Positions 12,415-25,520 of a stretch of 64,000 bases of DNA are shown piece after piece. The position numbers were made by a program, and so were the translations under genes. The stretch is from Chiua virens (taxonomy: Eukaryota > Basidiomycota > Agaricomycetes > Boletales > Boletaceae). Within the stretch, counting starts at the first letter, position 1. Each line of letters opens with the position of its first letter. The notes below the pieces were generated by a model. That model saw only the letters and a program-made list of their open reading frames with translations, was not told the origin of the DNA and ran no database searches. The stretch spans positions 1,736,001 to 1,800,000 of the forward strand of contig JAHNUO010000007.1 in assembly GCA_019787685.1 (NCBI GenBank). The letters run 5' to 3'.

Positions 12415-13766
12415 ATGACTCTCCCTGCCAACGACGCTTTCTCGCTTGGCCTCGCCCACGACCAGTCACGACGTTCTCGTACTCCTTCCATCCCCCGTCG
12501 CTCTTCTTCTCCAAAAATTTTGTTCTCTTCTTCCTCCCCCTCCCCCCTCCCTCCTGGCATGTCCCCAAAGCGGGCTCACCGCCGCAAACACTCTTCAAAC
12601 CACCACACAATCAGAAGCGACTCCATCCAAGAACTTGTCGAAGAGGCCGACATCCGCAGCCGCACGTCCTCCCTCTCCCCCAAACGCAAGTCCAAACATG
12701 GTCGCTCAGACTCGACCCCCAACGCTCCCAGTCCACAGTCCAACGGCGTTTACAAGCCCAATGCGAATACGATCGATTGGGAAGTTCCCCGCAAAGCGTT
12801 ACATTCATCGATCGGTACGTGGTCCTGCCCGTGTGACGCGTCCCCTATGCATGCTTGGTCTAACAACGGATTTTTGACAGGATTTTTGACGATATACCTC
12901 TACACATCCGACGGGGACCCTCAGCACGTCATCGTCGCGCTCAGTTCTGCACTTGCTGTGATGATACCCATAGACATCCTTCGACTCCGCTACCCTTCAT
13001 TGGAACACGCTTTCGAGAAATGCGTCGGCATATTTATGCGAGACAGCGAAAAGGTTCGCGTGTGCATTTGTATGGCTTCCTGCTGCTGATACACGACGGC
13101 CCGTTTAGAAAACGTCGAACGGTGTCATATGGTATATACTGGGTGTCAGCACTGTCCTCGTGGCGCTCCCCCTTGATATTGCTGTCGTCTCCGTGCTTAT
13201 GTATGTCATTCATTTACCCCCCATTCCACTCGGGTATCAAGAGTGACACGTCTATGCATAGCCTTTCATGGGCCGACACAGCCGCTTCGACCTTTGGCCG
13301 CCTCTACGGCAGCCGCACACCCCGTCTCCCCAAGCGCCTCTTTGGCCTCTTCCCACTTGCACCGCGCAAGAGTCTGGCTGGGTTTACAGCCGCCTCCCTT
13401 ACTGGTGCGGCTATTGCCATGGGATTCTGGACCTTCCTTGCGCCCGCAAGAGAAAATGGATTGACGTGGACATGGCAGGATGGCGTCTCGCAGAACTTCA
13501 TCGGTGGTGCACCCGGGTCTTCACCAGTGTTCGCCGGTTGGTTAGGGTTGCTCACGATCGGCGTCGTGGCCGGCCTTGTGACCGGCATCGCAGAAGCTCT
13601 CGGTAAGTGTCATGAACTGCATGTATGCGCGTCGACTGAAGGATCGGTCGCGCGGACAATAGACCTCGGTGGCATGGACGACAATCTGAGTTTACCGATC
13701 ATTGCTGGAGGATGCTTGTATGGGCTGTTCAAGGTGCTTGGATGGCTGGGTAAGATGCTGGCATAG
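12415..13766 (+). CDS. DGK1: CTP-dependent diacylglycerol kinase (Dgk1 family)
   Basis: ER membrane enzyme that uses CTP to phosphorylate diacylglycerol to phosphatidate, opposing Pah1. Exons: 12415-12814, 12881-13053, 13109-13200, 13262-13602 and 13663-13766, with a fully open frame. Order of motifs: a Ser/Arg/Pro-rich cytosolic N-terminus of about 115 residues (absent from the core fold), then WEVPRKALHSSIGF, LRLRYPSLEHAF, SNGVIWYILG, LSWADTAASTFGR, KSLAGFTAASLTGA and DLGGMDDNLSLPI. Each has a close counterpart in yeast Dgk1 (for example PRKVFHSSIGF, NGVLWYILG, LSWSDTAASTIGR). Several hydrophobic helices fit a multi-pass membrane protein. ATG 12415 is used because the frame further upstream reaches only a TTG. 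Confidence 0.92.
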
Positions 13767-15146
13767 CCCGCCGCATTTGTGTCCTCGCTCGGTGTTGATG
13801 CTTTCTTCGTCTTTTCTTTTATCATCACCCTACTCGACACTTCGTCTCTGGCATACACGACATGACGGCATGATCGACGATCGAGGACGACATGATTCTG
13901 AATGACCGGTGTGTGTCGCTTCGGAGCTGGAGCCGAAGCTGGCCTGCGTCTTGCGTTCACGTTTCACTCTATTTCCTGCTTGCATTTCCCCTATTTCGCG
14001 TCTTCTTTCAAGCCGTGCTCATCTCCCCCATCTCAATGGATCCCGACGTGCAAGCGACACTAGGTCGCTTGTGTGCTGTACATGTCACGCGTTATCCCTT
14101 GCTTTCTACATTACATTTATGGACGCATCATGGACGGGACGTCCTTTTTTGCGTTGTTGGATCTTAGAGATCATAGCTAACATGCTCTAGTGTTGATGTG
14201 ACCGTCATATTGGATGTTTGAGACTTGTAAATACTTTTTCTCTCGGCGACATGCATACATTTTCTGCTTGTGTGCTGTGGTAGAAGTCTGCCACTTTGGC
14301 GTACGCGGCCCGGATCAGTGTACGGGTTCACGAGAACTAGCACGTCGAACGATTGTCAACGAGGTTGATCAAGATGTAATGTTGTAAGCTGACGAAAAGC
14401 CATTCAGTTCACACCTCTTACGCAGCATGCGAGAAGAAATGGCATAAGTTGGCATGGGGCATAGTCTGAGTGTGAGAGCACACAAACCTCAATTGAGAGC
14501 TTGAATTTGAGATCATAACAAGATAGTACTAATACGCGTAAGCAAACCACATACACTGAAATGCTGCTCGGAAACCTCAAAACACAGCTCGTAGTCAAGA
14601 ACCTATGGCACAAGCTCCTCCACCGAAAAAAAAGATAATGGTGTGGTTGTGTAGCTGTTCAAACGATGGTCGAAATTATGTACACGAGTCCCGCCGGGGC
14701 CCCGACTGGGCAATGATATATATACCTTGCATGTACAGTACTCGACGATCAATATGCCGCGTGATCGAATTGTCATGCGTATCTGACGAATCGGTCACTC
14801 ATATCCAGGAACCTGCGGTCTTAGACACGTCACTGGGCAGCAAAAGTGAGTTTCCGATTTGAAACGGGGTCCTGAACTTCGTGACGATGAACCAGGAAAG
14901 AAATGCCATCAAAGGTCCTCCCTACGAGTCAACCGACGAGTTGATCATCCATCATCTCGTACCGCATGTACCGAAGAGTCACGACAAACCCATCTCCCAG
15001 GATTCGTTCGCCACACACCGTCCTTGAAATATAACGTGCAGTGCCACCCAGTGGGTATATATTGGAGGTCGCTTTGGGTTGGGCGCCTACAAATCTCGGT
15101 GCCATCGATTTCATCGCTCTTTCTCTAGCCACGAATACACCCTCGC
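13767..15146. other. Gene-free stretch
   Basis: 1.4 kb between DGK1 and the first membrane-protein gene. Short open frames near 13892-14190 and 14605-15128 show no motif or splice support. Probably DGK1 3' UTR followed by promoter. Confidence 0.45.
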
Positions 15147-16379
15147 ATGGCGTCCTCGTACGCCCCCAACGAATCAACCGATACGATCACCCAGGAGAAA
15201 ACTTGGCTCCAAGGGGCCTTCCTCAGTAACGCCTTCTTCGGCATACAAGTCACGCTCGCGATCATGTCCTTCTTTGCTGTCCTCCACAGACGTTCCCCCG
15301 ACGCCGAGCGCATGCGCATCATTCTCTTGGTCTACATCGCGGTCTTGTTCCCAGTCACGTTGGCAGCCCAGGGACTCCTTCTCGAGTTTATCCAGATGGG
15401 CTTCATCACGGAACGTGATTATCCCGGTGGGCCGAATGCGTTCCTTAACGAGCAATGGGCGACCCCGGTCAATCTGGCGTCCAACATCTTGGTCATCTTT
15501 TCTAACTGGATGATGGAGTCCCTGCTGGTGAGGCCCGTATTTGGCGGATGCGTGATCATGGATGGACTCACGTGCTAAGGTATGGCGTTGTCAAGTGATC
15601 TGTAGCACGGGGGAACGGTGGTGGTGGCTCGGTGTCGCGATACCGGCGTTGTTTTTGGTCGCCGTCTTCGGTGCGTCCCGGCGATTTGAAGACGGTCTTT
15701 GATCCACGCTAACTGTCGTCCATGATATACACGGCGGGCCCGGTACGTCAGTCACTGGCAGTCTCTTCATCCACTACAGCCTCCACTCTGCGCCACCGAT
15801 CACCTTCGTCCTCGCCTACGGCCTCCTCGCTCGCGCTTAACATCACTGCGACAGGCTTCATCACCGCACGGTTGCTCTTCTACCGACGCTACGTCGTCAA
15901 ACACCTCGGACGTGGACACGGCCAGCACTACGTGAGTATCGCCGCCGTCATTGTCGAATCAGCAGCCATCTACACCAGCTTCCTCGTCGTCGTCATCGTA
16001 GCGTACGCCATCGGCAGTCCGGCAACGAATCTCCTCCAGCAGGTGATTGAGCAGGTTCAGGTGAGTGTTGTTGTCCCGGCGTGCCTGGTGATGCTGAGAT
16101 GCATTTGCGTGTGACGGGATGGGACTGGGTAGGCGATCACGTCGCTCCTCATCATTTTGCGGGTCGCAGCGTGGAGAAGGATGGTCGCAGTCATCGACAA
16201 CGCAAGTAGTGTCTGTGATCGCTTCCTCGTGGGATACGCGGGTTGGACCCCATGTAGAAACGGATACTGTTCATTTGGAACCCATACCGATACGACCGGA
16301 CGAGGGAGGGAGTGTGCGACGAGAACAGGAATCGCTAGATGGTGGTAATGGAAGACAGAAAAAAGATACTGTCGTGTGA
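15147..16379 (+). CDS. Multi-pass membrane protein, paralogue A
   Basis: Integral membrane protein of a family I recognise only as common in Agaricomycetes; no function is assigned. Exons inferred: 15147-15527, 15580-15670, 15752 to about 16060, and about 16132-16379. About six to seven hydrophobic segments are visible, beginning TWLQGAFLSNAFFG, with conserved NWMMESLL, VWRCQV, TGFITARLLFYRR and HYVSIAAVIVES. It ends in a cytosolic tail ...KKDTVV. Its closest relative in the window is the convergent gene at 17213-18398. Exon 2 has the unusual acceptor AAG, also used by the paralogue. Two apparent extra bases break the frame as given, near 15830 (inside the helix before LALNITATG) and near 16173 (before GEGWSQ); alignment to paralogue B restores the frame at both. 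Confidence 0.72.
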
Positions 16380-17212
16380 AGAGGAGGGGATGGATGGAGA
16401 TGGATAGAGGAGAATGCGCGCCAATTTAAGAGGAAATGATTGACTCGACGAACGTAGAAGGAAAAGGTCAGGGGCGCAGCATAATGATTAGAACGACATT
16501 GCAGTTTACAACGACACGAGAGAGTGATCGGAGGCACGACGACAGGTCTAGTCGGGGAGCAAGTCCTGATTATTCCACTTCGCGGGCAAGGTAGCAAGCA
16601 TGTCAAGGCAGTCAGGGCGTCACTGCGCGGTGCGTACGTTGAAGAAGCATACCTCTGTTGTCATCTTCGATCTATGACGCCGTCCTGCAGACGAGTTATA
16701 GCGAGTTCTGAACTTCTTTCTCGAACGACGTGCACAGGTGAGGTAGCAGTAAAGAAGTTGGTAGCATAGCAACAACTTGAAGTACAGTTCAAACATTCAA
16801 CAACTGCAAATAATTTGGTCTGGCGTCTCTAACTTGAACTTCCTAATATTGTACATTTGCCTATCAAACATCGGCGCCTCAAGCTTCAGCTAGAACTTTA
16901 ACAAGACCTTGAACGTGGGACTTGGGTATAACCAGTGACACCAGAAGGTCGTGGACCTGATATGCAGAGCCTGAGCCTTGGGATGCCACCGTAACGTACC
17001 CACACACCGGTCGATCATCAATCATCCCCACCATGACTGCCGGTGATTCCTATGCAGTGACAGTTACGATGATGTTGACCCCAGTGGCGCGTCTGCATCG
17101 TTCCGGCGCCGACCATTCCTGGTGCACGCGTACCTGACGGTACGACAGTTTACCACACTGGCACGCTCGCGGTCGTGACAACATTGTACAGGTTCCCGCC
17201 CTGTCTGTACAT
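16380..17212. other. Intergenic between convergent paralogues
   Basis: 833 bp separating the two convergent stop codons. No gene seen. Shared 3' untranslated sequence is expected here. Confidence 0.4.
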
Positions 17213-18398
17213 TCACACCGTGTCTTGCTGACCTTGGGCCGTCTCGGCAGGCGATTCCCGCACGCTTGGCTCCACCGTGACGTTCTCCACTTCCTCCACT
17301 GCGACTATCGTGCCTCTCCAGTCCTCTGACGCTACAACCGTCTCTTCACTCCACCCTTTGCCTTGTGCGATACGGTAGATGATCAAGAGTGACGCGATGC
17401 ACTGTCGAGGCACAATCACGCCAGAGGACGTGCGTCGTCATATTTCAGCCATTCCCCGCATTTCTTGCATGTGGATGAAGGATCGGGAAACTTACCTCGA
17501 CTTGTGCGACCGCCTGTTGGAGAATATTCGACATCGCCGTGCCAACAGTGAAGAATATGATGAAGAGGACGAGATAAGCAGTGTACAGCGATGCCGATTC
17601 GATCAGCACGGCTGCTACGCTGGCGTAATGCGATCCAGTGTCCAGGCCCAAAATATTTCACCATCCGATGTCGGTATAGCAAGAGCCGTCCAGCGATGAT
17701 ACCCGTCACGGTGAACTGTAACAAGAGGGAAAGGCCGCTGTACGCAACTGCGTATCTGAGCGTGTACTCTCCCCGCAACAGTAGATAGAGGGACTGAGCG
17801 CCAATGCCTTTTGTTTTCGTTACGGTTGGTCAAGAGAAATTAAGTACATTAGCCATTTGACTCGAGACAGCAACAGGGACGCACCGTATTCGCTAGCTAA
17901 TACCAAGGGTGGAAGAATGATTCCAATCCATAAACGTCCGTCGCCTGCGGTACATACGACTTTACATCGCCATACCTTGATCGCTTAAAGATGAACACAC
18001 CTTCAACATTCAAAGTCGACACTTACCAATAACGAATCCATCATCCAATTTGCGATCACGAACAGGGTTGTTGACGCCATATACACTGGCGTGTTATATT
18101 CGTAGCTAAGGTAATCATTCGGTCCCCCAGGGTGATTGCGATTCTGAATAAAGCCCAATTGGATGAACACCAGGCTGACCTCCTGTCCAGCAGTCATGAC
18201 TATGCCTAGGATCAAGATGTATACCAGCAAGCCGATCCTCAGTCTACGGCGCATGCGCTGTTTGAGCACGGCGATGAAGGATATGATGGAAAGCATGATC
18301 TGTACACCGCAGAGGAGGCTGCTAATGAACGCGCCTTGGAGCCATGCTACTTCATCATTGATAATATCTGCAGGCTCAGAAGGGGAATAAGACGACAT
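17213..18398 (-). CDS. Multi-pass membrane protein, paralogue B
   Basis: Paralogue of the gene at 15147, in convergent orientation. Start taken at 18398 (MSSYSPSEPADI), matching paralogue A (MASSYAPNESTDT); an in-frame ATG at 18440 would add 14 residues. Exon 1 ends NWMMDSLL near 18027. Exon 2 is VWRCKVVCTAGDG, again after an AAG acceptor. Exon 3 begins GIGAQSLYLL near 17805 and includes TGIIAGRLLLYRHRMVKYFG and HYASVAAVLIES. The last exon gives IASLLIIYRIAQGKGWS and a Glu/Val-rich tail ending ...QQDTV, similar to paralogue A. One extra base near 17637 (minus-strand CACTGGATC) breaks the frame between FGPGH and GSHYAS. Function unknown. Confidence 0.72.
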
Positions 18399-21300
18399 CG
18401 ACTGGGTGAGCGGGGAGGGCTTGAAAGACCTGCGAAACATTGTGATCCACTCGTGAACGGTTACCCGGTCTTATCAACGCAACGACAAAGTGACAACATG
18501 CGTCGCAGTCATTCTTGGAGTTGGAAACGCAGGGACGGCAGTTATGGGAATGCAAAGTTCAACCAGGGTAAAGGAACAGAGATTACGACCATAACTACGT
18601 CACGACATGCGCATGAGACACTGGGAAGTGGTGCCTAGACCAAGGACCGATTCGGACGTAGATCATTCCGGCGGAGGGTGGTGTTGCATTCGACAACTCG
18701 AAGCACAATCGCACGACCCAAGCCAAACGTTGGACGGACTACTGCGCAAGCGCCTTCATTATGACAGTAGGCTCCGAAATCGCGAACTACATCTCAACCC
18801 TGAGACCTAGAATCCCAGGCTTGTCAGTGAACCGGGCCCACGGCATGACGGCATCTCAATGATGAGCACCTCAATATATAATCCAATATATATATATGCT
18901 CCCCCACCGTGAGATGGGCTGGCCTACTACCCAAGCGCTCTGCCCATTGGAGGAGTCACGATCCATGTTCCAGTTGGAAAAAGCAAGCGGGGGTTAACGA
19001 TACTAGATCTCAATTGAAGACTTGTTCAAGTTGTCGAATGACCATGACCATTGATCATAGTTTGAGCCACAGAGGAGTCTGAGCAGCCTATGGACCCTGG
19101 GGTTTCCACTGCGGGCCGAGGCGCACGCTGGTTCCGGTGTTACCTACACAGTAGTACCCATGCAGACTGCGCGGCGAACGAACCCAGCTCCTGAGAGAAA
19201 CAAAATTCAAATCGTGACACGACGGTATGGTCCTTCTGGGTCTTTACCGTTCACGGACAGTGTGGCGTGGACGAAAACAACAAATCTCCATGTTAGAGCT
19301 TGATTGTCTCGCGGAATGAAACATGACCAAAACCCCCAACTTGGCTGAAAAGGGCCCACCCTGACTTGTCCCGCGAGAGATATTTTGGGATCGCGTGTGA
19401 AGGCCAATGGAAGGGCTTGTTTCTGTCGAGGATCAGCTGTGGAAGAGATGCTACCGCGCAAACTTCTGTTTAGAAGGCTATGCGGTAAGTCCTTGCACAA
19501 GAGTGATTACTTGATCGTTGCGATCGTCTGGACCAAACAGGGTGTCATCAATGTTCAATTATGTGCTGTGTTGGCATTGGATTTCTTCCAAAAAATCCAC
19601 TAGTACTAGTATCACGTCGACCCACTAGTTTCCAAGATTCAACTGCTCATTGACTCTTGATTCTCGAACTTCACAAAATATGGGACATAATGTAGTTGCA
19701 AAGGTCATTGTTCAGTGGGGCCGGCGACCCAATCGAGAGTCAAGACTCAGGTAATTTACTTGGGTAGTATTGGTTCCTGAACTGACGAATAACCATTTTC
19801 CGGGAGAATTACTTCAAACTTCTTACAGTGTTCCCTTTGATGTGGCTGGAACCTCCTAGAGAAGGACCTTAGTTTACTGTTTCATCCATTCTTTCATCGA
19901 GCGAGCCTTGCTCGGGTCCCCACCGCAATATAAATGACCCAATTTTATTATTGTCATCACTGTGCAGTCTCCTAAAACGGAAATATAGAGCATTATCAGC
20001 ATAACTGAGCTTGCACAAATGAACATATCGGTACTACCAAGTATCATTTCCGTGCGCGGGATGAACCAATTCCGACGAAACCCTTCCACGTAAGTAAGGA
20101 TTCGGGGGGAGTAAACGCTTAGTGAGGCCTTTTTCTGTGCCTCATTGAAGCTTCCATCATCGACCCCTCAGGACCCGACAATGAAGTGCTGATAAGTGGG
20201 AATGCGAATTCAAGGATGACACTGTCGACAAGGTTTTGGAGCTTGATCATATATGCCAGTGACACGTGCGGTAACCTTACCATCATTGTAGACGCCACCC
20301 AATGCACCAGCAATGTTAGGGGCCTGATATTTAACCATTTTCTGACTTGCCACTTACTCGACTAGGCACTTACAGAATTGTGCAAGCTTGCCATTGGCAG
20401 TGCCTCTTCTAGTCCCAACTGGCCCAACTGGGTGGACTCAGGCAGCATTCTAGTGTTGGCAGATTCAGTCACAGCAGCAGACAATACACAAGAACCTCAC
20501 CCTATGAGTCGTTGATCATCCTTGTCTATGGACTCTATGCATATGTCGATGCTCACCCAGACGCTTCTCAAACTGACATTGTGGGGCATTTCTGGACGTG
20601 GCACGAGGGTGCATTATTCTTCAGTCAGGGAACACTATCCTGCAAGGCTGCAAGCTTAGTGACCATGCTTCCACTGGCATGGAGGTTCATGCCAATGAAA
20701 ATCCAAATACTCTGTTTTCGAAGCAGCCTCCCCGGCCTGACATTGAATTCAACGTGCTCTGATATTTTGGCTGCAGGATATGGAAGCGAGGGGTGAGACT
20801 GTCCCCGGTCCAATGCTCAGGGAGATTCGAGAATCAGTTCATTGGCACCATGTGTTACAAGACTCGGACAGAGACAATAGGTTTGTGCAAGGAGCTGATG
20901 AACGCATTATTAGAACGAGGCAAAGCCGAGGAGGTCCTAGAATTGTCAAAACCTCTGTGTCGGTTCCAAGCACGCTTACAGCGACCAGCCTTGAAACAGG
21001 TCACAACAGATCAATACTTTACAACGTACTAAGTAGTATGGCCGCGCTCACCAAGTGGAGAAATTCGCTCGTTGTTGAGTTGCCGTGACAACTATGTCAC
21101 ACTCATCACGCAGTGCAAGTTGGTCCCGACGAGTCGGAGTCTATGCATCATGATATGCCTTTCATATCTGGTGCTTCTCATGCCAAGGGGTGATCCGTTC
21201 TGATACGCTAGGGTCAATTCATTGCGCAGCACCTAAGTTACTCAGCTACGTCATGACGGTCGTGTGCGTGAGTCTAGTTGATCAAAGATCTAGGTCCACT

Positions 21301-22470
21301 GCTTGTCATTGATCCATACTACGAGTCTTCTTGTTGTTGTTTTATTGTTGTGGGACTCGGATTGAGCTCTCACAGAAAACACACCAAGGCCACCAGACGT
21401 CTGGTCCCAATTTGTTAGAGTCGGGAGAGATGACAATGTAAGTGATAATTGAATCTTCTCTGCCGATATTAATTGGAGGAATTTTCAGAAATATGCCCAT
21501 ATCTTGTGGACATACGACTTCAATTTCGTTTTCGGGGCCTTGACGTGATGCTTATGGCGAGGCGGTTATTGACGCAGGCAATAACGCATGGTTCTGTCAC
21601 ATTCACTATCTTTGGCATCAAGCACTGATTTCCGTCAGACGAAGACCAAGAGAACGGACACTGGGTTAGTTCCCAAAAGAACCACCCAAATATTCTTTTG
21701 CGATTTTGTTTGACAAACCGTTCAATGACCCGGGATTGAGAAGAGCATCGTGCGGGAAATGAGATCCTTATCCAGAATGGATCATTCTAGGAATTTCATC
21801 GAACTTGACGTCCTGAGGGATTTCTGAGAATCAGGCTGGGCGTCTTGGCGACTCTTTATCAACCTTTGGTGAGTATCAAGTATTCGGTATCATGTATCTC
21901 GAAGGCATTTGGTCGGCGCCAAGCTGACATTTGGTTGTTCGGGAAATAGTGCGACGCCCCTGGGTAGTCTCGACGGCTTGGATTCATGACCGCTTCATTC
22001 GGCCATAGCATGTAGCTCAGACTGGATGCTGCAATCAGAGTACGGCCCGGCTGTTCCGTCTGCACTCGAAGCTTCCTTTCCAAAAGCGGTACATTTATAA
22101 TATCCTAAAGCTTGAAGATCCGGCTTCCCGTACTTAATAGGTGTCTCATTTGAAGAAGAACTGGCGCTTTGGGGAAACTAGTCCACTTGGCGCTTCCATG
22201 CGGTACTAGCATGTTGCACCTCGGCCCACATGGACTAGAGATGCTCGCCAAGCAGAGTATTCGATAAGCGACACCGAATGGCATGAAACGCTACTATTTT
22301 TTTTTCATTTCCAGCTGATGGCTGTACAATGCAGGATCCGTGGAATCCAATAAAACTCGGGAACGGTACCAGATAATACCATCGATCGCATTGTCACCAT
22401 CCTGAGCTTCCTCTCTTCACGCCCGCACTTAACCTAGTTTTCCTCGGTCGCTTTAGTAACCTCCTGAGCA
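18399..22470. other. Gene-poor stretch with a possible coding relic
   Basis: 4 kb with no recognised gene. Around 20512-21088 several short open frames in different phases look coding-like (for example TVPGPMLREIRESVHWHH near 20810 and CKELMNALLERGKAEEVLEL near 20900). This suggests a degraded gene or transposon fragment, but I cannot identify it. AT dinucleotide runs occur near 18885. Confidence 0.35.
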
Positions 22471-25400
22471 ATGGCGCCCGTAGCAACTCCTGCTCAAGAC
22501 ACCGTGACTCCTAACGTCGTCTCGATCCTCAAAGCCTCACTCCATGAACAGTCCCCTTCTACCACGTCTACTCTTGTCGACGTCTTATCTTATTCCACTG
22601 CGCTGTACCCATCCCACGAGCTCAGCTTCATTACTTCCTCCTCCCATGATTCGTCTATGCGAACCAAGACCTTCAGTGCGTTCAACCAGAGCGTACGTAA
22701 CCTCGCTCGTGCGCTGGTCGAACTGAACAAGCCCGCCGGCTCGGTCATTCTTGTCTACTTGACCGAGCACGAGGACAACATGGATGCCATCTGGGCCTGT
22801 CTCCTCGCTGGTTACGTTCCGTGTCTTCAGCCCGCTCTCAGCGCACAACAGGCTCACAAAGAGGCCCACATATCCCACATCACCAATGTTACCCAATCCG
22901 CCGTCTGGATCACCAACGGAAACTGGTGTCGGTCAGATCAAGTCTATACCCGGCTTAGAAATCCACCTCCTCTCTAGGCTCAGGATCGCAGCCGAGGGCT
23001 ATACTGTGTCTACGGATTGGTGCGCTCGGACTCTTCAACCCGATGACGAAGCCATCCTCTTCTTGACTTCGGGTTCCACCGGATTCTCAAAGGTCGTCGT
23101 TCACACCCACCGAACCATCATCGCTGCTTGTTTCTCCAAGGGCGGATACCATGATTTAACATCACAGTCTAAATTTCTAAACTGTGAGTACTATCCGTCC
23201 GCGCTGCTATTCCCGACTCAATTGGAAACAACAGGGGTCGGTTTTGACCATGTTGCCGGATCGATCGAGAACCATATCACACCTCTCTTGTACGGTGCAT
23301 CTCAACTCCACGTTCATGCCTCGGTGATTTTGTCCGAACCACCACGCTTCTTCCAATTGATTGAAGCCAACTCCATCACTCTTACGTTTGCTCCGAACTC
23401 TCTTCTTGCCACCCTTGCCCGGGATTTGGAAAAAAGAAGGGACCTCTTCGGGACCTTTAACTTGTCCACTCTTACACGTATTAACAGTGGTGGGGAGGCG
23501 GTCGTCGCAAAGAATGCCCTGGAATTTCTTTCCGTGTTCAAGAAGCTTACCAATGATCCTGTCAAGTGGTCGTTCGTCCTCTCTCCTGGATTTGGTATGA
23601 CGGAAACATGGTAAGTCCAGAGTGTTCCCGGTAGCTTATCATTCCGATATACTCTTTAGTGCTGGATGCATTCACAACCTCCCTGACTTTTCTATCTCTG
23701 AACCCAAATTCGAGTTCCTTGAAGTCGGTGGTCCACACCCGGCATGCAACATGCGTATCGTGAGCCCTGAGGATGGTGTCACCCTCCGTCCTGACGGTGA
23801 GAGCGGCGAGCTTCAAATTCGTGGACCCATGGTGTTCCCCCGGTACCACAACAACCCGGAGGCGACTGAGTCTTCGTTCGTCGAAGGCGGATGGTTCCGC
23901 ACGGGTGATATAGGTATAATCGAGTATGGTTCTCTGAGGCTTTGTGGACGCATCAAGGACACAATCATCGTTCACGGAGTGTCTTACGGTATTCCAGAGC
24001 TCGAGGCTCATCTCCAGATCGCGGATGGTGTCACCCACACATTCCTCGCCGTTGCACCTTACCGCACCCCTGATCAGCAAACCGAAGGTTTCGTAGTCTT
24101 CTATTCGCCTGCCTTTGACTTGTACGGCAAGGATGTGTCTGCGAGGCTGTCCGCGACACATAGTGCACTCCGTGACATTTCCGTAAATATGATCACGCTT
24201 CCCCCCCAGCACATCATTCCCATCCCCTTCGACCAGATGGAGAAGACAACTCTTGGCAAACTCTCCCGCGCTCGTCTTCTCGACCGATTCCAACAGGGTG
24301 AATTTACTAAGCATCTCGCCCGTGCTGAAGAGCTCCTCAGAGCAGCCCGTGGGTCCGCCATTGTCGCCCCTTCGACTGAGACCGAGAGGACGCTCGCACG
24401 TATCTACGCTTTCATTTTCAACATGGACCCAGCGGATATCTCTGCTACGGATGACTTCTTTGAGCTTGGCGGTAACTCCATTGATGTCATTCGTCTCAAG
24501 AGAGAGAGCGAGTCCGCGTTCAACATTGACGACATCTCAACCATCAAGATTCTCAAGCACCCTGTTCTCTCCAACCTTGCCAACTTCATCGAGGCGATCA
24601 AGTCCGACAGCGTCGCCGTAGAAGAGTACGATCCCGTCATTCCCCTCAATTTAACAGGAGACAAGACGCCGCTCTTCATGGTCCATCCTGGTGTCGGTGA
24701 AGTCCTTATCTTCGTTAACCTCGCAAAGTACTTCCGAGACGAGCGGCCCTTTTATGCATTCCGCGCTCGTGGTTTCGAACCAGGTCACCCATTCTTCACC
24801 TCCATGGACGAGATGGTCTCGTCTTATGCTGCGGCTCTCAAGCGCACGCAACCCCATGGTCCTTACGCGATCGCCGGTTACTCGTTTGGTGGCGTCGTCG
24901 CGTTCGAGGTAGCCAAACGCCTTGAAGCAATGGGAGACGAAGTCAAGTTCATGGGAATCATCGACATTGGGCCTCACATTGCCCACCGTATGCAAGACTC
25001 GGACTGGACGCGCGCTATGCTCAGCTTGTCTTACTTCCTCGGTCTCTTGCACAACTTCCAGGATACGCACGACCTCGTTCCAACGTTGCGGCCGCTGTCC
25101 CGTAAGGAGCAGCTGGACTGGCTTTGGAACACCTCGCCACCCGAGCGTCTTGTCGAGCTCCAGCTCACGCGCGACAAACTTGACCATTGGGTAGAGATCA
25201 ACAGGTCGCTCACCGACTGTGGCAAGGACTATTATCCAACTGGCTCAGTCGGCAAGTCTATTCTTCCCGTTCTTTCGTGTGTCATTCTTGCTCATGGTCT
25301 CTGGTTCCGATTAGGTGCCGTGGACCTGTTTTACACGCTTCCTCTTCATGGCTCGAGAGAAGACTGGTTCAGAGAGGAATTCGAGCCATGGAAGGACTTC

Positions 25401-25520
25401 AGCCGTGCGGCACCGACGCACACTCATGTACCAGAGCAACACTATACGCTGATGAACTTGGTCAACGTTCCTAAATTCCAACGGATATTCAGGAGTCGTA
25501 TCGCAGCGCGTGGTATCTAA
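22471..25520 (+). CDS. NRPS-like synthetase, adenylation-thiolation-thioesterase
   Basis: Single-module A-T-TE enzyme, an architecture used in basidiomycetes by atromentin/quinone synthetases that dimerise aromatic alpha-keto acids. The substrate here is not readable. Adenylation core motifs: FLTSGSTGFSKVVVHTH (A3), GFGMTET (A5), WFRTGDIG (A7), GRIKDTIIVHG (A8) and TTLGKLSR with the A10 Lys. The thiolation domain has DDFFELGGNSIDVI, with the Ser for phosphopantetheine. The thioesterase has GYSFGGVVAFEVA (GxSxG nucleophile) and a late His in PEQHYTLMN. Introns inferred: 23184-23234, 23611-23659 and a GC-AG intron 25252-25314; the first and last are multiples of three. One extra base near 22918 breaks the frame between AVWITN and GVGQIKSIPG. 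No other biosynthetic enzyme lies beside it. Confidence 0.85.

Noticed and set aside
12333..12610. Antisense open frames over the DGK1 N-terminus
   Set aside because: Shadows of the Ser/Arg/Pro-rich coding sequence on the other strand.
15752..15830. Ser/Thr-rich reading (SSSTTASTLRH...) of membrane protein A exon 3
   Set aside because: The neighbouring frame gives a hydrophobic helix that aligns with paralogue B, so the Ser-rich reading is the wrong frame followed by an extra base.
20512..21088. A coding region related to known families
   Set aside because: Fragments look protein-like but jump frames and match nothing I can name; kept only as a note in the gap entry.
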